Source of the DNA: Aquatica leii
Lineage: Eukaryota; Arthropoda; Insecta; Coleoptera; Lampyridae
NCBI GenBank assembly: GCA_035610365.1
Contig: CM069436.1
Location: forward strand, 36,215,117 to 36,279,116
Length of the DNA stretch: 64,000 nt
Direction of reading: 5' to 3'
Shown: in pieces, positions 12,877 to 24,670 of the stretch
How the letters are laid out: each line of letters opens with the position of its first letter
Position numbering within the stretch: position 1 is the stretch's first letter
The notes under the pieces: model-generated
Databases searched by the model: none
Seen by the model: the letters and a program-made list of their open reading frames with translations, nothing else
Told to the model about the DNA's origin: nothing
Translations under genes and position numbers: made by a program

Positions 12877-14490
12877 CTACTGCAGCGGCAAAGCGCACAG
12901 CTTTATCAATGGGCGCTTAAATAGACCTTTACTAGTATGAACCGTGGCCACGCGTGGAATATTGTCTTTTCCCGTGTGCAACTTTACTATTCTACCCAAC
13001 CTCCATTGAAGAGGGGGTGTTGAATCGTCCTTGATGAGGACCAAGGTACCAATATCAACTGGTTCAAAGGCACAGCATTTAGACCATCTACCGCGTTGGT
13101 ATAATGTGTGGAGATATTCACTACTCCAACGTTTCCAAAAATCTTGGTGTAACCTTTGGACCAACTGCCATCGCGATAACAGATTATTCACTAACCAAAC
13201 TAAACGAAAAGGTGCATGATGCAATTCATGCTGAGTTAAAGAACCGAATTTATTTTCCCTTTTCCGACAACTATCGATAAATCTAATACAAAAAGCAACA
13301 ATTCTCTGTATTTTGCGCAACGACGAAAAACGATCGAGTAATTCTAAAAGTGCGTTGCGCACAAGTTGCGCTGTAAGCGTCACGTATTTCAATTCCACAA
13401 TCGTATCCTGCATCGAAAAATCTAGTTTTTCTCGAGGCCAATCATCTTCGGGTTGCAAAAGCCAACTCGGACCCGCCCACCAAAGCGAACAATTAAGCAA
13501 CTCCTCTGGGAGAAGACCACGCGAAGCTGGATCCGCTGGATTGTCACACGAACGAACATGACGCCAGCAACTCGGAGGGATGCGTTCTTGGATATGAGAA
13601 ACTCTATTTGCGACAAACATTTTCCATTTATGTGGAGAGGAACGTATCCAAGCTAATGCAACCTTGGAATCACTCCAAGCAACTATGTTATTAATGTCTA
13701 TCAAATTGGCATACGACTTGAAGACAAACGAGACTAAGTTTGAAAGCAAAACTGCTGCCAAAAATTCTAAACGCGGGATTGATAGTCGTTTGATTGGAGC
13801 GACTTTTGATTTAGCTATAACAAATGAAACAAAGGCGCTATTTTCTACTACAAAACGAAGATAAACGACAGCAGCGTAACCTAACTCAGACGCATCACAG
13901 AATGCGTGTAACGAACAATTTACAAACGATGCGGGTTTAGAGCAACGAAGAATCCGAAGGTTTGACAAGCTAACCAATGACAACTTATACTTTGACCATT
14001 GACTACAAACGTCTGCTGGGGGCTCTGCATCCCAGTCTAATCCTAGAAGCCACAGATGCTGTATCAATTGTTTACCAAAGAATGTAAGTGGACACAGAAA
14101 TCCCAAAGGATCATATATGCGAGCGACCTCAGATAAAATAGATCTTTTGGTACAAAGGGCGCTTACTGGTTTCACCATAAATGAAAACGAATCGATTGAT
14201 GCTTGCCACTGAAGGCCTAAAATCTTTGCAACAGTTAATCCGTCTTCTTCAAAGACCACCGAATGGTTCTGACAAAATTCAGACGGCAGCGAAGCTAACA
14301 ACGAAGGTGAATTGGCTGCCCACTTGCGCAATTCAAAACAACCTGACTTCAATAATTTAATCAATTGGTTTTGCAATTCTAACAACGACTCTAACGTGTC
14401 TGCTCCACAAACAAAATCGTCAACGCATAAATTCGAAAGTATGGCTTGAGCCGCGAGTGGAAAGTTTTCTTCTTCTTTTCTTGCCCTCCT
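12877..14490 (-). pseudogene. BEL/Pao pol, 3' part: RT palm end, RNase H, DUF5641; integrase core deleted
   Basis: The 502-codon open frame runs from 14385 to 12877. Its reading frame extends upstream through NLCVDDFVCGADT (about 14440-14400), the RT catalytic block (C-V-D-D here, usually Y-V-D-D). The RT thumb follows (SILSEVARIYDPLGF, GLDWDAEPP). RNase H carries its acidic residues in LHAFCDASELGY, PRLEFLAAVLL and AWSDSKVALAWI. After FGSLTQHELHHA the sequence jumps to LSRWQLVQRLHQDFWKRW and WRLGRIVKLHTGKDN, which are the DUF5641 domain at the end of BEL integrases. The zinc finger and DDE core between them, several hundred residues, are missing. The product could not integrate DNA. Confidence 0.92.
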
Positions 14491-15202
14491 GTGCTAATTG
14501 CAAGAGGCAACGAATAGCTAGAAAAGGTGAAGAAGCGTAACCATATGTTACGGTATTCAATCTAAAGGTTTGGATGGTTTCATCGGTAGAAAACCTCCAA
14601 AGGATCAATTGGAATTGCCGATGAAAATCCTTCAATAAAATCTGTCTAAACATTTGACGTACGTCGCAAGTAAAAACAAACTTGAACCACCGAAAACGAA
14701 TTAGCATAGCGCTAATGTCGCTTTGCAGCTTTGGACCAGCAAGAAGCGTCTCGTTGATAGAGATACCTGCGCTATCCTTAGCCGAAGCGTCGAAAACTAC
14801 ACGAATTTTGTGAGGATCACTTTCTTTAAAAATGCAATGATGTGGTACGTAATAACTATGTACACTATCAATATCCGCAGTTGACACTGAGGACATGTGA
14901 CCTGCACTCAAATAATCATGCATGAATTCACTATATTTCTCCCTCATAACGGGGTGTGAGCTTAAATGACGTTCAAGTGTTAATAGACGGCGATGTGCTA
15001 TTTGACGCGACCCAACAAACGTCGGTAAAGAATCGGCGTCTTTGAACGGCAACGATACTATAAAACGACCCAAATGGTCTTTTGCGTGCGTCCGTACAAA
15101 CAAATCTTCAGCTAGCTGATCTTCCGGAGAAGTGAGGCACGGACTAGTAGGAACATTTTCCACGTTCCAAAACAATTTCAGTGTCATCAAGTGACGGTTC
15201 AA
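14420..15202 (-). pseudogene. BEL/Pao pol, 5' part of reverse transcriptase
   Basis: This frame covers the start of RT: LTSPEDQLAEDLFVRTHA, then RVVFDASAK, then FTCDVRQMFRQILL, which holds the first catalytic Asp, and TVTYGYASSPFLAIRCL. It overlaps the gag/protease frame at 15144-15202 in another phase. At its end it shifts out of phase in the run aagaaaagaagaagaaaac (minus strand, about 14468-14490), just before the CVDD block. One indel at each junction would explain the present state. Whether the first junction is a programmed shift cannot be decided from one copy. Confidence 0.9.
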
Positions 15203-17132
15203 CCGATACGAAAAACGAATGGGGTTGCGGTGGAGTCATCGCATTGCAAGATATAGGACCTAGTAATGCTATACCAAAAATTGTGTCTAATGCGACAGGA
15301 CCTTCAATATTATCATCAATATCAGCGAAATGAAACACAGATCCACGAGCTATTTGGGGAAATACATCTGCACCTAATAGAAAGTCAATATTTCCTGGTA
15401 TGTTCCAACGAGGATCCGCTAGATTAACGTTTAAATACCTAGCACCGCCGTGAATGTGAGTATGAGAAAGTTTTGAACAAATTTTCCGAATGATGACGGC
15501 ATTGACGCGCACAGAAACTGACGAGGAACCCACTGGCCGAATATTGCAGTTGGTATTCCCGCGGCTAACTTTAACTGACGTGTCGCCTAAACATGCGATT
15601 GAACTCGACGATTTGTTGTAGGGTAGACCCAGGCGGTTACGACAATTTTCCGTTACGAAGCTGATTTGACTACCTGGATCACAAAGTGCCCTAAATGTTT
15701 GAAATTTACCCCAACGATCTTGGACTTCTAAGGAAACTGTAGCCAACAATGTAATGCTAGACGAAATAGCATTTGTGAAGTTCACTGAGGTTAAAGCTAC
15801 AGGAGCTTCCGATGATTCTACAGTCGATTGCGAAGACTCTTTAACGCTGCATGGTTGTGACGAATTCCGTGCAGACGTTTTTCCAAAATGCAACAACGAA
15901 TGGTGTCGCTCTGAACAATGTCGACACGAGGATTTTGAGTTGCACGTTTTCACTAAGTGCTGCGAACTCAAACAATTTAAACAAACACGACAAGTTTTGA
16001 CTACTGTATAGCGCTCCTGCGGATTGAGTTTACCAAAACGAGGACAAGCTAACAGAATATGCGAATGATCTTTGCAGTACAAACAAAAAGGTTTAGGCGA
16101 TGCCAAATTGGTCGTCGCTGCGAACGAATGCTGAGAACGCTTATTGTCCCAACTACTACTACTACTACTACTATTTTTTGAAGTACCGAGAAGACCACCG
16201 CGAGATTTTGCCGAATTCGACAAACTATTATTGTTAAAGAACACTGCTTCCAAAGCACGACATTGATCGCTAAGAAACTGTTTAAGTTCTTCGAATTTAT
16301 GAAGATGTGGCTGAGTATTATTTAGTTCAAAACGTTGGCGAGTATCTGGATCTAGTTTTTCAAGTAACCAATTAAATAATGTAAAATCCCAATGATCGAT
16401 ACCTGTAATCTGATCAATGGCAGCTAAATTCTCTACAAAAACATTCAAAAGATCGCGTAACGCTTGAGGAGATTGCGTACTTACTTTCGGAGCTCTAACA
16501 ATATTTTGCCAATAAAAAGTGGCCAATACTCTACTATTTTGGTAACGAGCTACTAATGTTTTATGTGCAATTTCGTAATTATTCGAAGTTAATGGTAAAT
16601 GTTTAACTAAAGTCGAGGGTTCTTTAGATAATGTGGAAATCAAATACTGAAACTTCTCTACATTCGACAACGATTCATTTTCATGAATGAGCGTATTAAA
16701 CAAATCTTGAAAGGTTGGCCAGTCCTTGAGGCTTCCGTCAAATTTTGGCAAGTCAATTCGGGGCAAATGAACGTGTGATCTATTTAATTTTGACTCTGAT
16801 GCTACAGAGTTTGTAGGAAATAGAGGACGTTGTTTTATTTGTGTAGTTTCTAACAATAAATGAACCGCTTCTATTTTATAAAAAATTTCATCAATACTTA
16901 GATCAAGATTACACAATGCCTCCCAATTGTCGGCACTTTCATCAACAAGAGTATTATCATTAAATGTACTTTGAAATTTACTAAATAGGAGCTGAGCATT
17001 TTTAAAAGCAGCCATAAATTCAGATCGTAACGACAAATCGCTACTAACTTCTAACGCTAATTTATAAATCGATTGCAATTTTGCAATGGTTCGTTTTGCT
17101 AACGAATAAGTTTTTTCTACTGTTTGAACCAT
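15144..17132 (-). CDS. gag-PR: BEL/Pao Gag with aspartic protease (DUF1759, zinc knuckles, DUF1758)
   Basis: The frame is open over 662 codons from an ATG at 17132, about 395 bp inside the 5' LTR. It has a helical N-terminus, then the DUF1759 capsid-like domain around HLPRIDLPKFDGSLKDWPTF and WQNIVRAPKVS. A serine run of about six (tact repeats near 16150) follows. Next are cysteine/histidine zinc-binding clusters CLYCKDHSHILLAC and CRVCLNCLSSQHLVKTC, and a third Cys-His stretch. The retropepsin-like domain has its active site in ALCDPGSQISF, the D-P-G-S-Q form being usual for BEL/DUF1758 proteases, and continues to FLLGADVFP. The product would assemble cytoplasmic capsids and process the polyprotein. 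This part looks intact. Confidence 0.93.
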   Translation of the reverse strand: MVQTVEKTYSLAKRTIAKLQSIYKLALEVSSDLSLRSEFMAAFKNAQLLFSKFQSTFNDNTLVDESADNWEALCNLDLSIDEIFYKIEAVHLLLETTQIKQRPLFPTNSVASESKLNRSHVHLPRIDLPKFDGSLKDWPTFQDLFNTLIHENESLSNVEKFQYLISTLSKEPSTLVKHLPLTSNNYEIAHKTLVARYQNSRVLATFYWQNIVRAPKVSTQSPQALRDLLNVFVENLAAIDQITGIDHWDFTLFNWLLEKLDPDTRQRFELNNTQPHLHKFEELKQFLSDQCRALEAVFFNNNSLSNSAKSRGGLLGTSKNSSSSSSSWDNKRSQHSFAATTNLASPKPFCLYCKDHSHILLACPRFGKLNPQERYTVVKTCRVCLNCLSSQHLVKTCNSKSSCRHCSERHHSLLHFGKTSARNSSQPCSVKESSQSTVESSEAPVALTSVNFTNAISSSITLLATVSLEVQDRWGKFQTFRALCDPGSQISFVTENCRNRLGLPYNKSSSSIACLGDTSVKVSRGNTNCNIRPVGSSSVSVRVNAVIIRKICSKLSHTHIHGGARYLNVNLADPRWNIPGNIDFLLGADVFPQIARGSVFHFADIDDNIEGPVALDTIFGIALLGPISCNAMTPPQPHSFFVSVEPSLDDTEIVLERGKCSY

Positions 17133-17507
17133 TGTAAGTCCTAACTAAATAACAAAAAATAATACGATATGGCAGTATACTATCCAAATATTTACACCAA
17201 AATGTATTATTCAATACGATAACTAAAATCGAACCAATATTAATTGCTTACCAATCAATATAAACGCGACAACAACAATATGTGTAATTGTAATAAAGGC
17301 ATACGTTAATACGATCGAAATCCCCAAAGCCAAACCACATGCCTACCACTACCAATAAGCAACATGAAAGACCTTATCACTAATTATAACGCGTAACCGA
17401 AATCCAAAATTAATTCAATCTAAAATTTTAGCACTTGTACTACAATTTCTCAATTGACAAACTTGTAACCAACAAAAGTAAACTGTAATCTACAGAGCGA
17501 TATCAAT

Positions 17508-17525
17508 CCGAGCGAAAAAGGACCA
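17508..17525 (-). other. BEL/Pao primer binding site, tRNA not assigned
   Basis: On the minus strand, two bases after the 5' LTR, the sequence begins TGGTCCTTTTTCGCTCGG. On the plus strand this reads as an 18-base stretch ending in CCA, as a tRNA 3' end would. Position and the TGG start fit a primer binding site. I cannot match it to a specific tRNA. Confidence 0.6.
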
Positions 17526-17527
17526 AA

Positions 17528-18218
17528 TGTTTCTATCTAACGTGTTTGGAAAAATACAAAATCTTTGCAAACTGTTAGGCAAGGACCAGTTGCATTATGT
17601 ACGCAACAAACATGCGGTCGCTACTATTATTTATCAAACAATTAATAAAAGAAGCGATAACTAACGACTAACGTATATTTATATTTACAAGTTTGTCAAA
17701 TAACTTAAATTGTTTACATGTGCTCCACAAAGGCTATAAATCAATTTACTTACAGGCTAGTTTCGGATAAATATAATAAAGTCAAAAAAAGGATATTGCC
17801 TATGCAACCACAATTGACACGAAACAACGTCTTCTTTTCCATATGTGCGTTTGTACAATTGCCAGATGCTGATACTTATGTACATTAATTGCCCATAAGT
17901 GCGATCCAAATGACCATTGGTAGTAGTTAATTAGTCGACTGCATTCATGGGGACCAATTCTCGTATTTTCCAGTAGCCAAAATTAATTATTCGAATTCAA
18001 ATCGGTACGAACCATACTATATAATTCCATCGAACCATGAATGCGCATTACATTCAAAGAAGATAACGGAGTCTACCAATTGTTGATATCGATACAAATT
18101 TTTTTGTTACAATTTTTTTTTACAAATTATTTTTTCCGTGACAACGTATTTCACTTGTTGTTGCATACGCAAGGAACACGGGATTACAAATTTTCTAATT
18201 AAAATTAGGGACGAAACA
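17528..18218 (-). repeat. BEL/Pao 5' LTR (right in window)
   Basis: This is a 691-bp copy of the LTR at 12040-12728, with the same TGTTTC and GAAACA ends. It is followed by the right copy of the AAGCT target duplication. It would drive minus-strand transcription of gag-pol. Confidence 0.95.
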
Positions 18219-19015
18219 AAGCTATTTCTTTTGGTTTATGTCGATCTTCATAGCAAGTAATAGTAAAGAAGGACTTAAAAAAGTCAAAACGAGCTTACCA
18301 GAAAAAAAGAATTTTGCATAAAAGACTTAGGTAATCTTTGAGCATAAAGTACATACTAAGTCAAGAATCTTATCTTAAGAGACTATTAAATCAATTTAAT
18401 ATGCAAGATTGTAAACTAGTAAAAACTTCTTTAGAACAAAGACGTAACGAGAAATTGAAGACTGATTTACATAACACAGATAACTATACCACATTTGTGC
18501 GTAGCTGTAAATTATTACAGATGATTGCAGAATGACGCAACAGAAAAACACTGGAAAGGACTAAAGAGAATCTAAAGATACATTAAAAGAACATTAAGGT
18601 ATAGGCTGTATTTTAGTAATTTAGGTAAATACCGATTTTTTAATTGGATTTGCAGATGCCGACTAAGCGTCTAGTCTTGATAAAAAATCAACGTCAGGGT
18701 ATGTGTTCCATCTGTATGAAATTCAGTAAGCTGTGGAAACAAGAAATAATTAACTGTTTTAATATTGTTCACAAAAGCCGAATATGTTGCTTTGGAAACC
18801 GCAGTAACAGATGGATCAAACAGTTGGAAAATTTTAGATGAAATTGTGATAAACACATAAAGAACATACAATCCTGTATACATCATTTAAGCTAGTGAGA
18901 ACATCAAAGATTAAAACATTTTGATGTCAACGACTACTGATCAAGTTGCAGACATTACGACAAAGGCTGCAATTGTTAAAAGAAATATATGCAACACAAT
19001 ATTGCGTAAAAAAAT
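18219..19015 (+). pseudogene. Ty1/Copia remnant: end of reverse transcriptase and RNase H
   Basis: The piece continues the Copia copy interrupted at 10008. LFLLVYVD is the RT catalytic block. It is followed by NSKEGLKKVKTSL, CIKDLGNL, then SQESYLKRLLNQFNMQDCK (about 18361-18417) and KLVKTSLEQ. HWKGLKRI (about 18550) and YIKRTLRYRLYF lead into RNase H, where FADAD and KSTSGYVFHLYE are present across frameshifts, followed by a NMLLWKPQ-type AEYVAL block in another phase. The last block, TDQVADITTKA (about 18940-18972), is the usual Copia C-terminus. No Copia LTR was recognised after it. Confidence 0.87.
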
Positions 19016-20514
19016 CTTTAGTTTCTTTAAATATGTAACTAACTTTATATATAAAAATGAGAACTGGTAATAACAATGTGTTAATGTAATGAATGTAATG
19101 TGCAAGTAGTTCAGTATAATCAGTAAAATACAATTTTCATTTTGGGTAACTAGTAATCACGTTTATAAATTCTATAATTTTAAAAACACTAGGTTAGAAA
19201 GTACCGGAGTTTCAAAACAACATCGCTTAACCAACGGTGACAATACTTTTTTTTATATACGGAGACTACTTCAAAATATGGTTTAATTCACAAGTTAACT
19301 ACTTTATTGTGTAATGGTTTTTTATTAGATTATTGTTTGTTTCTTTAAATTAATTAATTTTTACTAATAATTTAGTAAAATAATACTTTCCAGGTTAACA
19401 CTTGTTTAATTAAAGTGTTCATTATAGTACAACTGCAAAACAATGTTACGCCAATACATCGTCTTGTTAACCATTTATTAATATTAGTAGTAGCTTAAAT
19501 CTAAACACAAATAATTGTTTTAACAATCAAAACAAAGTAAATATATTTTAGTTTAAAAAAAGATATTACCCTGCCGCATGAAATTACAACAAAACATTTG
19601 GCATTATAATGGGTTTCTACAAACTAAAGCATAATGTAAAATTTAACGTTTAAATTAAAAATGGTTTTTACAAATAATTACGTCTTCTTAATGACTGTTA
19701 GTTTGTTTACTAACTAACCCTATAATTGTATAATTATTAGACTAAGTTTAATTGTGTTTGATATATTTTTGACATAAATTTTCTTAAAGTTTTTTCAGGT
19801 AATAAAACTTCAAATTTACGTTTATTATAAATTAATACAGTGCTAGGGATGTAAATCAATAACTTATTTATTTAATTTACGTTCTGCTAGTTTCTTAGTC
19901 GCAGCTGTTTTTTATCTGTGTAAACTTTTTCAATTACACATTTCTAAGTTATGTTCAAACAACTTTTACGCAGACTCAAAGGTAGTTATTTTATATAATT
20001 TCTTTTTGCTACTAACGTAAAAGTATTTCTACAAAAATTGCTGCGTACAAATAAGTATACTAAAATATCTAAACAATATCGGCGATATTAAACCATACGT
20101 GTTTGATTATTTTTTTAATAACAATTTTACACCTTAAAAAAATTCTTAAAAAATAACAAATTACTTGCACTTGTTAATAACAACACTTGATTTTGTTTTT
20201 TAATTTATTTTCTGTATACCTTAAGTAATTAATTTTTTTACCATATGTTATCACTCATGACATTAGATTTATGTATGAAATTTGTTTATACTAATTATAC
20301 AAATAAATTCAAACGTATCTAACAATTTTATTATGCACATAATATTTTATAAACAGTAATTAAATATCAAACTGTATATGTATGCTTACATACTGAAAAC
20401 AGTTTTCTCTAATTTCAGTTTTAATTAACAAATGCTGTTGTTTATGACGATTTTAAAAGTAATTTAATATACAATTGATGCTCTTTCGTATTCTTGTGTG
20501 TATATATTTTTACT
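19016..20514. other. AT-rich sequence with no recognisable gene
   Basis: The lost 3' LTR of the Copia element would lie at the left of this stretch, but no matching copy is present elsewhere in the window. I see nothing else. Confidence 0.55.
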
Positions 20515-20905
20515 GACGTAATTGTATGGTATTTTTTACGTTTTTCTTAAAACGTGCAACAGATTTATCTACAGGTTTAGCAACGGAGTATTATTCGTAC
20601 AGTCTTGTTGCGTTTGACCTCTTCCTAAAATACTCCACTATTTGTCTTCTTCATCTTCTTCGTAAGTTAGGACTAAGTCCTGTGTTTGCATCAATGGTTT
20701 GCCAGGCGTAGTTGGGATGCTGAGAACCAACTATCATACCATCTTATAAGTGGTCGTCCAGGTGGTCGAGGTGTATCTGGTTTTTCTTCTTTCGCAATTT
20801 TTGCCAGCCGTTCATTTGGCATTCTGTTCACGTGGTCTCTCCATTCTCTTCTTCGGCGTCTTGCCCATCTTACTATATCTTGGATCACACTACTATTCAA
20901 CACAT
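20515..20905 (-). mobile_element. 5'-truncated RTE-type LINE, C-terminal tail
   Basis: The minus-strand frame 20903-20691 reads RRRREWRDHVNRMPNERLAK, then PRPPGRPLIRWYDSW. This is the arginine-rich C-terminal motif found at the end of many RTE-type non-LTR retrotransposon proteins, usually of the form W..HV.RM..ERL....PRGRR.PGRP..RW. It continues into a lysine-rich coding-like 3' stretch (KKMKKTNSG) up to about 20515. Similarity stops abruptly at about 20905 on the 5' side, as expected for LINE 5' truncation. Element orientation is minus, and the reverse transcriptase core is absent. Confidence 0.75.
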
Positions 20906-22456
20906 AAAACTAAAAATATTTTTTTAAATAGTCATAGAATAAAGTCGATAATCAATATATACCTAAGTTTAAATTGTTAATTGTACTTTCAATAATTAAA
21001 CCGTACACAAATAATAATGCTCAATGTCCCTTATGCGGTTGTAGCCATCTTTGATTGCACTATGATGGGAGGCGTTTTTGTCCACAGCACAATTATTAAT
21101 AAGTTGCGTTTGGGGTTTATTTAAATACAAATAAAAAAATAGTTAAAATATTTTTTTTAATTAAACTGTACTAACTTGCCGTTAAACACAAAAGAAATTA
21201 AAAACAGTTTTAACTGTGCTACGGTGTACAATGTTGTAGTTTATCTATTTAAAGTTCAAGTACACTGTTAGTGTTCTTGTTGTGTAAGTATGTATTTGTT
21301 TTAACTAAAACAATAGAACTTGTAAATTTAAATATTTATTAGTACTTTTAAACACAAACAAGCTTTTATATACGTTTTTGTTTAATATTTTACAGCAACA
21401 AATTATTTTAAATTTGTAATAAAACTAAAAAACAAGAATATTTAAAACAGTTAATCAGATAGAAGATAGTAAATATTAGTTTTTATTTACACATTTAAAT
21501 ATTTTATATTTAAATAAAAGATAATTGGTTTAGTTAAACCACTGTATAAACTCTTTACGAGAGAACTAAATCTGGAGCATGTTTTAATACATTGTAACAT
21601 ACATATATGCACGTGTTTAACGAAATGCTAAATTAAGCAAACATTTAAGAGACGTGTTAATTTACGTAATTCAAAACAATAAAAATGTTTTTTTACGTTT
21701 TTTTTAACTCATAAAATTTATAATCTAATTTCTTTTAATACAATATTGATATTCATTTATTTAAAAATATGTTATATCCAATACAAGTCTGCGTAAAATA
21801 ATATTTATTTTTTTGTGATTTGTTTTATTCTTAAAAACAAATAAACAAAACTACCTTTCATTTAAGCGCACGTTGATCCAAGTAGATGTTGACCGTACAA
21901 TAAATTTATTGGCGTTGTCAGGTTTATTCTAAAATTGATAATTCTGAAAAATAGACAAACATTTACAAAAAGGTACCAGCAAAAATTTACCAATAGTGAA
22001 AATGACAATGGTTGCTTATTCTTGAGGATCTAACCTTGATTTTCAAGATCAGAAATAAAATATTTAAAAAAAGCAAGCAAGTTATAGTTTTTCTGAGTAT
22101 AAAATACTGTTTCTAATTGACAATAAATAAGATAATTATTCGCAATTATACTTTAGACCTACAAAAAAAAGTATGAAGACTATGACCGTAGAATACGTAT
22201 TTACATTTGCATTGTAAAGAGAAAAATAACACTTGTACATAATATCCATTAGTAAGCATATAATGTTAACAAAAAAGAAGTAATTGTACTACTATAACTA
22301 TAAAGATGAAATTTTTAGAGAAAAGCATTTGGTTCTAAAGGCGTTTTATTTCTTCCAATTTTTAAGAAGAATTTCATTTCAAAAGTGTGCATTTATAAAT
22401 TGGCGTTGACAACAGAGATAACATATCTCTAGATTATTTTTTTTTAAATATCTTAA
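20906..22456. other. AT-rich sequence with no recognisable gene
   Basis: I see no coding segment, paired terminal repeat or RNA gene in this stretch. Confidence 0.55.
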
Positions 22457-22829
22457 CACATTAGCTGCCACGTCATTCATATATAAATGGCAGTGTTATT
22501 TTTATACAAGCAGCGTCATTCAATAACGAATGACGGCATGCAAACAATGTGAGGTCGTGTTCTTCATATGTGTATGCCACAATAATGTAATTTATATAGT
22601 GATCTAAAATCTTTAAAATATGTTTTATACATATTTAAATGACGTGGACCCACACATAAAATAACAAATACTCGTTCTTGGGGGGCCGAGTCATTCATAT
22701 ATGGATGACAATAAAAAATTGCCAAAAATGATCAAAATAAAAGAACTGTTCAAATAGGTTCAGAAAAAAATTATTTCAATAGTTTCTTCCTAAGGTTATT
22801 TCTTATTCTATTGCTTGGCAGCCAATGTG
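22457..22829. mobile_element. piggyBac-type MITE, 373 bp
   Basis: The left end is TTAA followed by CACATTAGCTGCCACG. The right end is the complement, CACATTGGCTGCCAAG, followed by TTAG, a one-base change from TTAA. Internally there are three palindromic boxes built on GTCATTC...GAATGAC, near 22472, 22509 and 22691. No transposase coding capacity exists. TTAA flanks and CAC-starting inverted repeats point to mobilisation by a piggyBac-family transposase. Confidence 0.8.
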
Positions 22830-22910
22830 TTAGAGAAAATGTTTCAGAAGCTAATTTCAAGGCGGTTAGAAAAAAAAACCAGGCGACAAAACAAATCACC
22901 ATTATAGTTT

Positions 22911-24656
22911 TGTTACAATATTTATTGTGATCTGATGGGGAAAGGTGGAGAAAGAACCACAGAATTGAAGAATAGTATCACTTCACGTAATTAACCAGAT
23001 GTTATCGCTTACCTGTTTGGCTAGCCTCGCCGCAGATGGTCGTCGGGTTTAAAGAAAATCATAAGATACTCAATTAGTTCCGGTAAGCTGAATGCCCAAG
23101 TGCGCCACCTTCTCTCGAACTGTTATCCGCAGAAATTATGGTCTAGGGAAGAGAAAAGGAAAGCCTAGACCCGAAGTCTCCCAAAAGAAAACATATGTAG
23201 TATTCACAATAACCATTTATTAAAAATGATTCACCATCTCCTTCCGAACGGAAGAAACACAAACTGCGACGGTTACGCCACTGGTAAACTCCTGACAATT
23301 ATTTATATAACCCCACAGAGAAAAAGATTATTAAGCACAAATATCAATTACAAGTACATATATATAAGTCACAACAATAGAGTTTGGAAGCCACAGAAGC
23401 TAAGACCGCTTACGTAGCTAATAATTACCGCGGCTACGGTAGCGATGAATTAACAGATAAACGCGTTCCCGCTAATTAACGTACCGTCTGGGGGACAGCT
23501 TGATCAAGCGTCATAGGACCGGTAAATAATAATAATCAAGTTAATATAGAGAGACGGGTAACTCCCAAAATTCTACCTTTGATAAAATTTAATGATTATT
23601 GTAAGTGAATGAGTAGTTATCATAAATAATTGTAATGACTTGACCATTACACAGTTAAAGTATTGAATGAAATTATTATACAAAAAAATTATGAATTACA
23701 ATAAAGTTTGACGTTAGGTGATATTAACATTACTCCGACAAGTTATAAAGACACGTGCACCGTAAGTTGATAAGATAGTTTTATACAATTTTAATTTTTC
23801 CTTCCCGCCGGTAATTAACTTAAATAAGAAACAATTACACTCGACGTCGTCTCCCACTTCCGAAATCAGTTATATATATATTTATACGAGGATCAATCTT
23901 AGTTGAAATATATGATAAAATGGCGACACGAACACGATCTTGCGTTTCCTCATGCACGCATCGCGGCCGCTGCTAAACGAAGGCTACAGCGTCCGGTCGA
24001 AATAAGGTCGACAGCGAGACTCCCGCGACTCCAATATAAAGGTGTCATAAATACCTCGAGTATCGTAGTAGTTCTCCTTACTTTGTCGAACATCCGAACT
24101 GGTTTAGCGCGTTCACCATTTCCCTCAGATTATAGATAAAAGTACACGCAGATATACCTCAGAACGACAGACGAAGACGTCAGAAGCGAAGATCGAACAT
24201 CCAGAATCCACTTTAATATCAACCGCAACGTAACAAGGACAGAAAAAGACCCAAAGAAAGAAGCTAAAAATTGTGAAGATTAGTTGGTTGGCCTCCATTA
24301 CTAACACGTGTAAGAATACTAACCCACTTTATGTGTCTGGCCGTCCACAAGACATCGTGCCGATTTTTTTTGCACCGGAGGTTCAATCGGATTTATTTCC
24401 AAAAGGCTAAAATAAACGTCGGTGTAGAAGATGTTACCAGATGAAAAGAAATTCCATTTATCTCACCTTTCCGATGTTCCCCCTGTTGTAAACCGATCCA
24501 CAAACAGCATAAAAATGAATATAATTCGTCGACGACTAACAACTTTCGCGCCTCCGTAGGCGTGATTTCGAACTACGGTTCGAGGCCAAAGATGTTACTG
24601 TTAGTTGCCTAACTCTCAGGCGGATTTTGACTCGCAGTAGAAATTTACACGTTACA
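22911..24656 (-). repeat. Osvaldo-like 3' LTR (left in window)
   Basis: This is a 1746-bp LTR, TGTTACAATA to ACGTTACA on the plus strand. On the minus strand it holds a TATA-rich run (complement of about 23871-23890, gtataaatatatatataa). Short open frames inside it are the same in both LTR copies and are not convincing genes. Confidence 0.95.
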
Positions 24657-24670
24657 AATTCCCCCCTAGC
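24657..24670 (-). other. Polypurine tract of the Osvaldo-like element
   Basis: On the minus strand, aggggggaatt abuts the 3' LTR. This is the expected place and composition for the plus-strand primer of reverse transcription. Confidence 0.75.

Larger units (their letters stand above)
12040..18218 (-). mobile_element. BEL/Pao LTR retrotransposon, nearly full length, young
   Basis: The element is 6179 bp, bounded by two almost identical LTRs that begin TGTTTC and end GAAACA. A perfect 5-bp target duplication AAGCT lies at 12035-12039 and 18219-18223. Internal coding on the minus strand is Gag, aspartic protease, reverse transcriptase, RNase H and the integrase C-terminal DUF5641 domain. The integrase catalytic core is deleted, and two frameshifts split the polyprotein. 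LTR divergence is about three substitutions and two small indels in 690 bp, so insertion was recent. Mobilisation was probably in trans, unless the integrase deletion came later. Confidence 0.95.

Noticed and set aside
16145..16175. Trinucleotide run (tac/act) as a microsatellite of interest
   Set aside because: It encodes a serine run in the BEL Gag and is short.
12877..17132. Plus-strand open frames such as 13031-13219, 13313-13561, 13453-13656 and 15754-16011
   Set aside because: They are shadows of the minus-strand BEL coding sequence.
20526..20980. Plus-strand frames over the LINE tail
   Set aside because: The minus strand has the clear RTE C-terminal motif. The plus frames are its shadow.
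23226..24307. Open frames inside the Osvaldo-like LTRs (60-78 codons, present in both copies)
   Set aside because: Their identity in both LTRs only reflects the LTR duplication. They have no recognisable motif.
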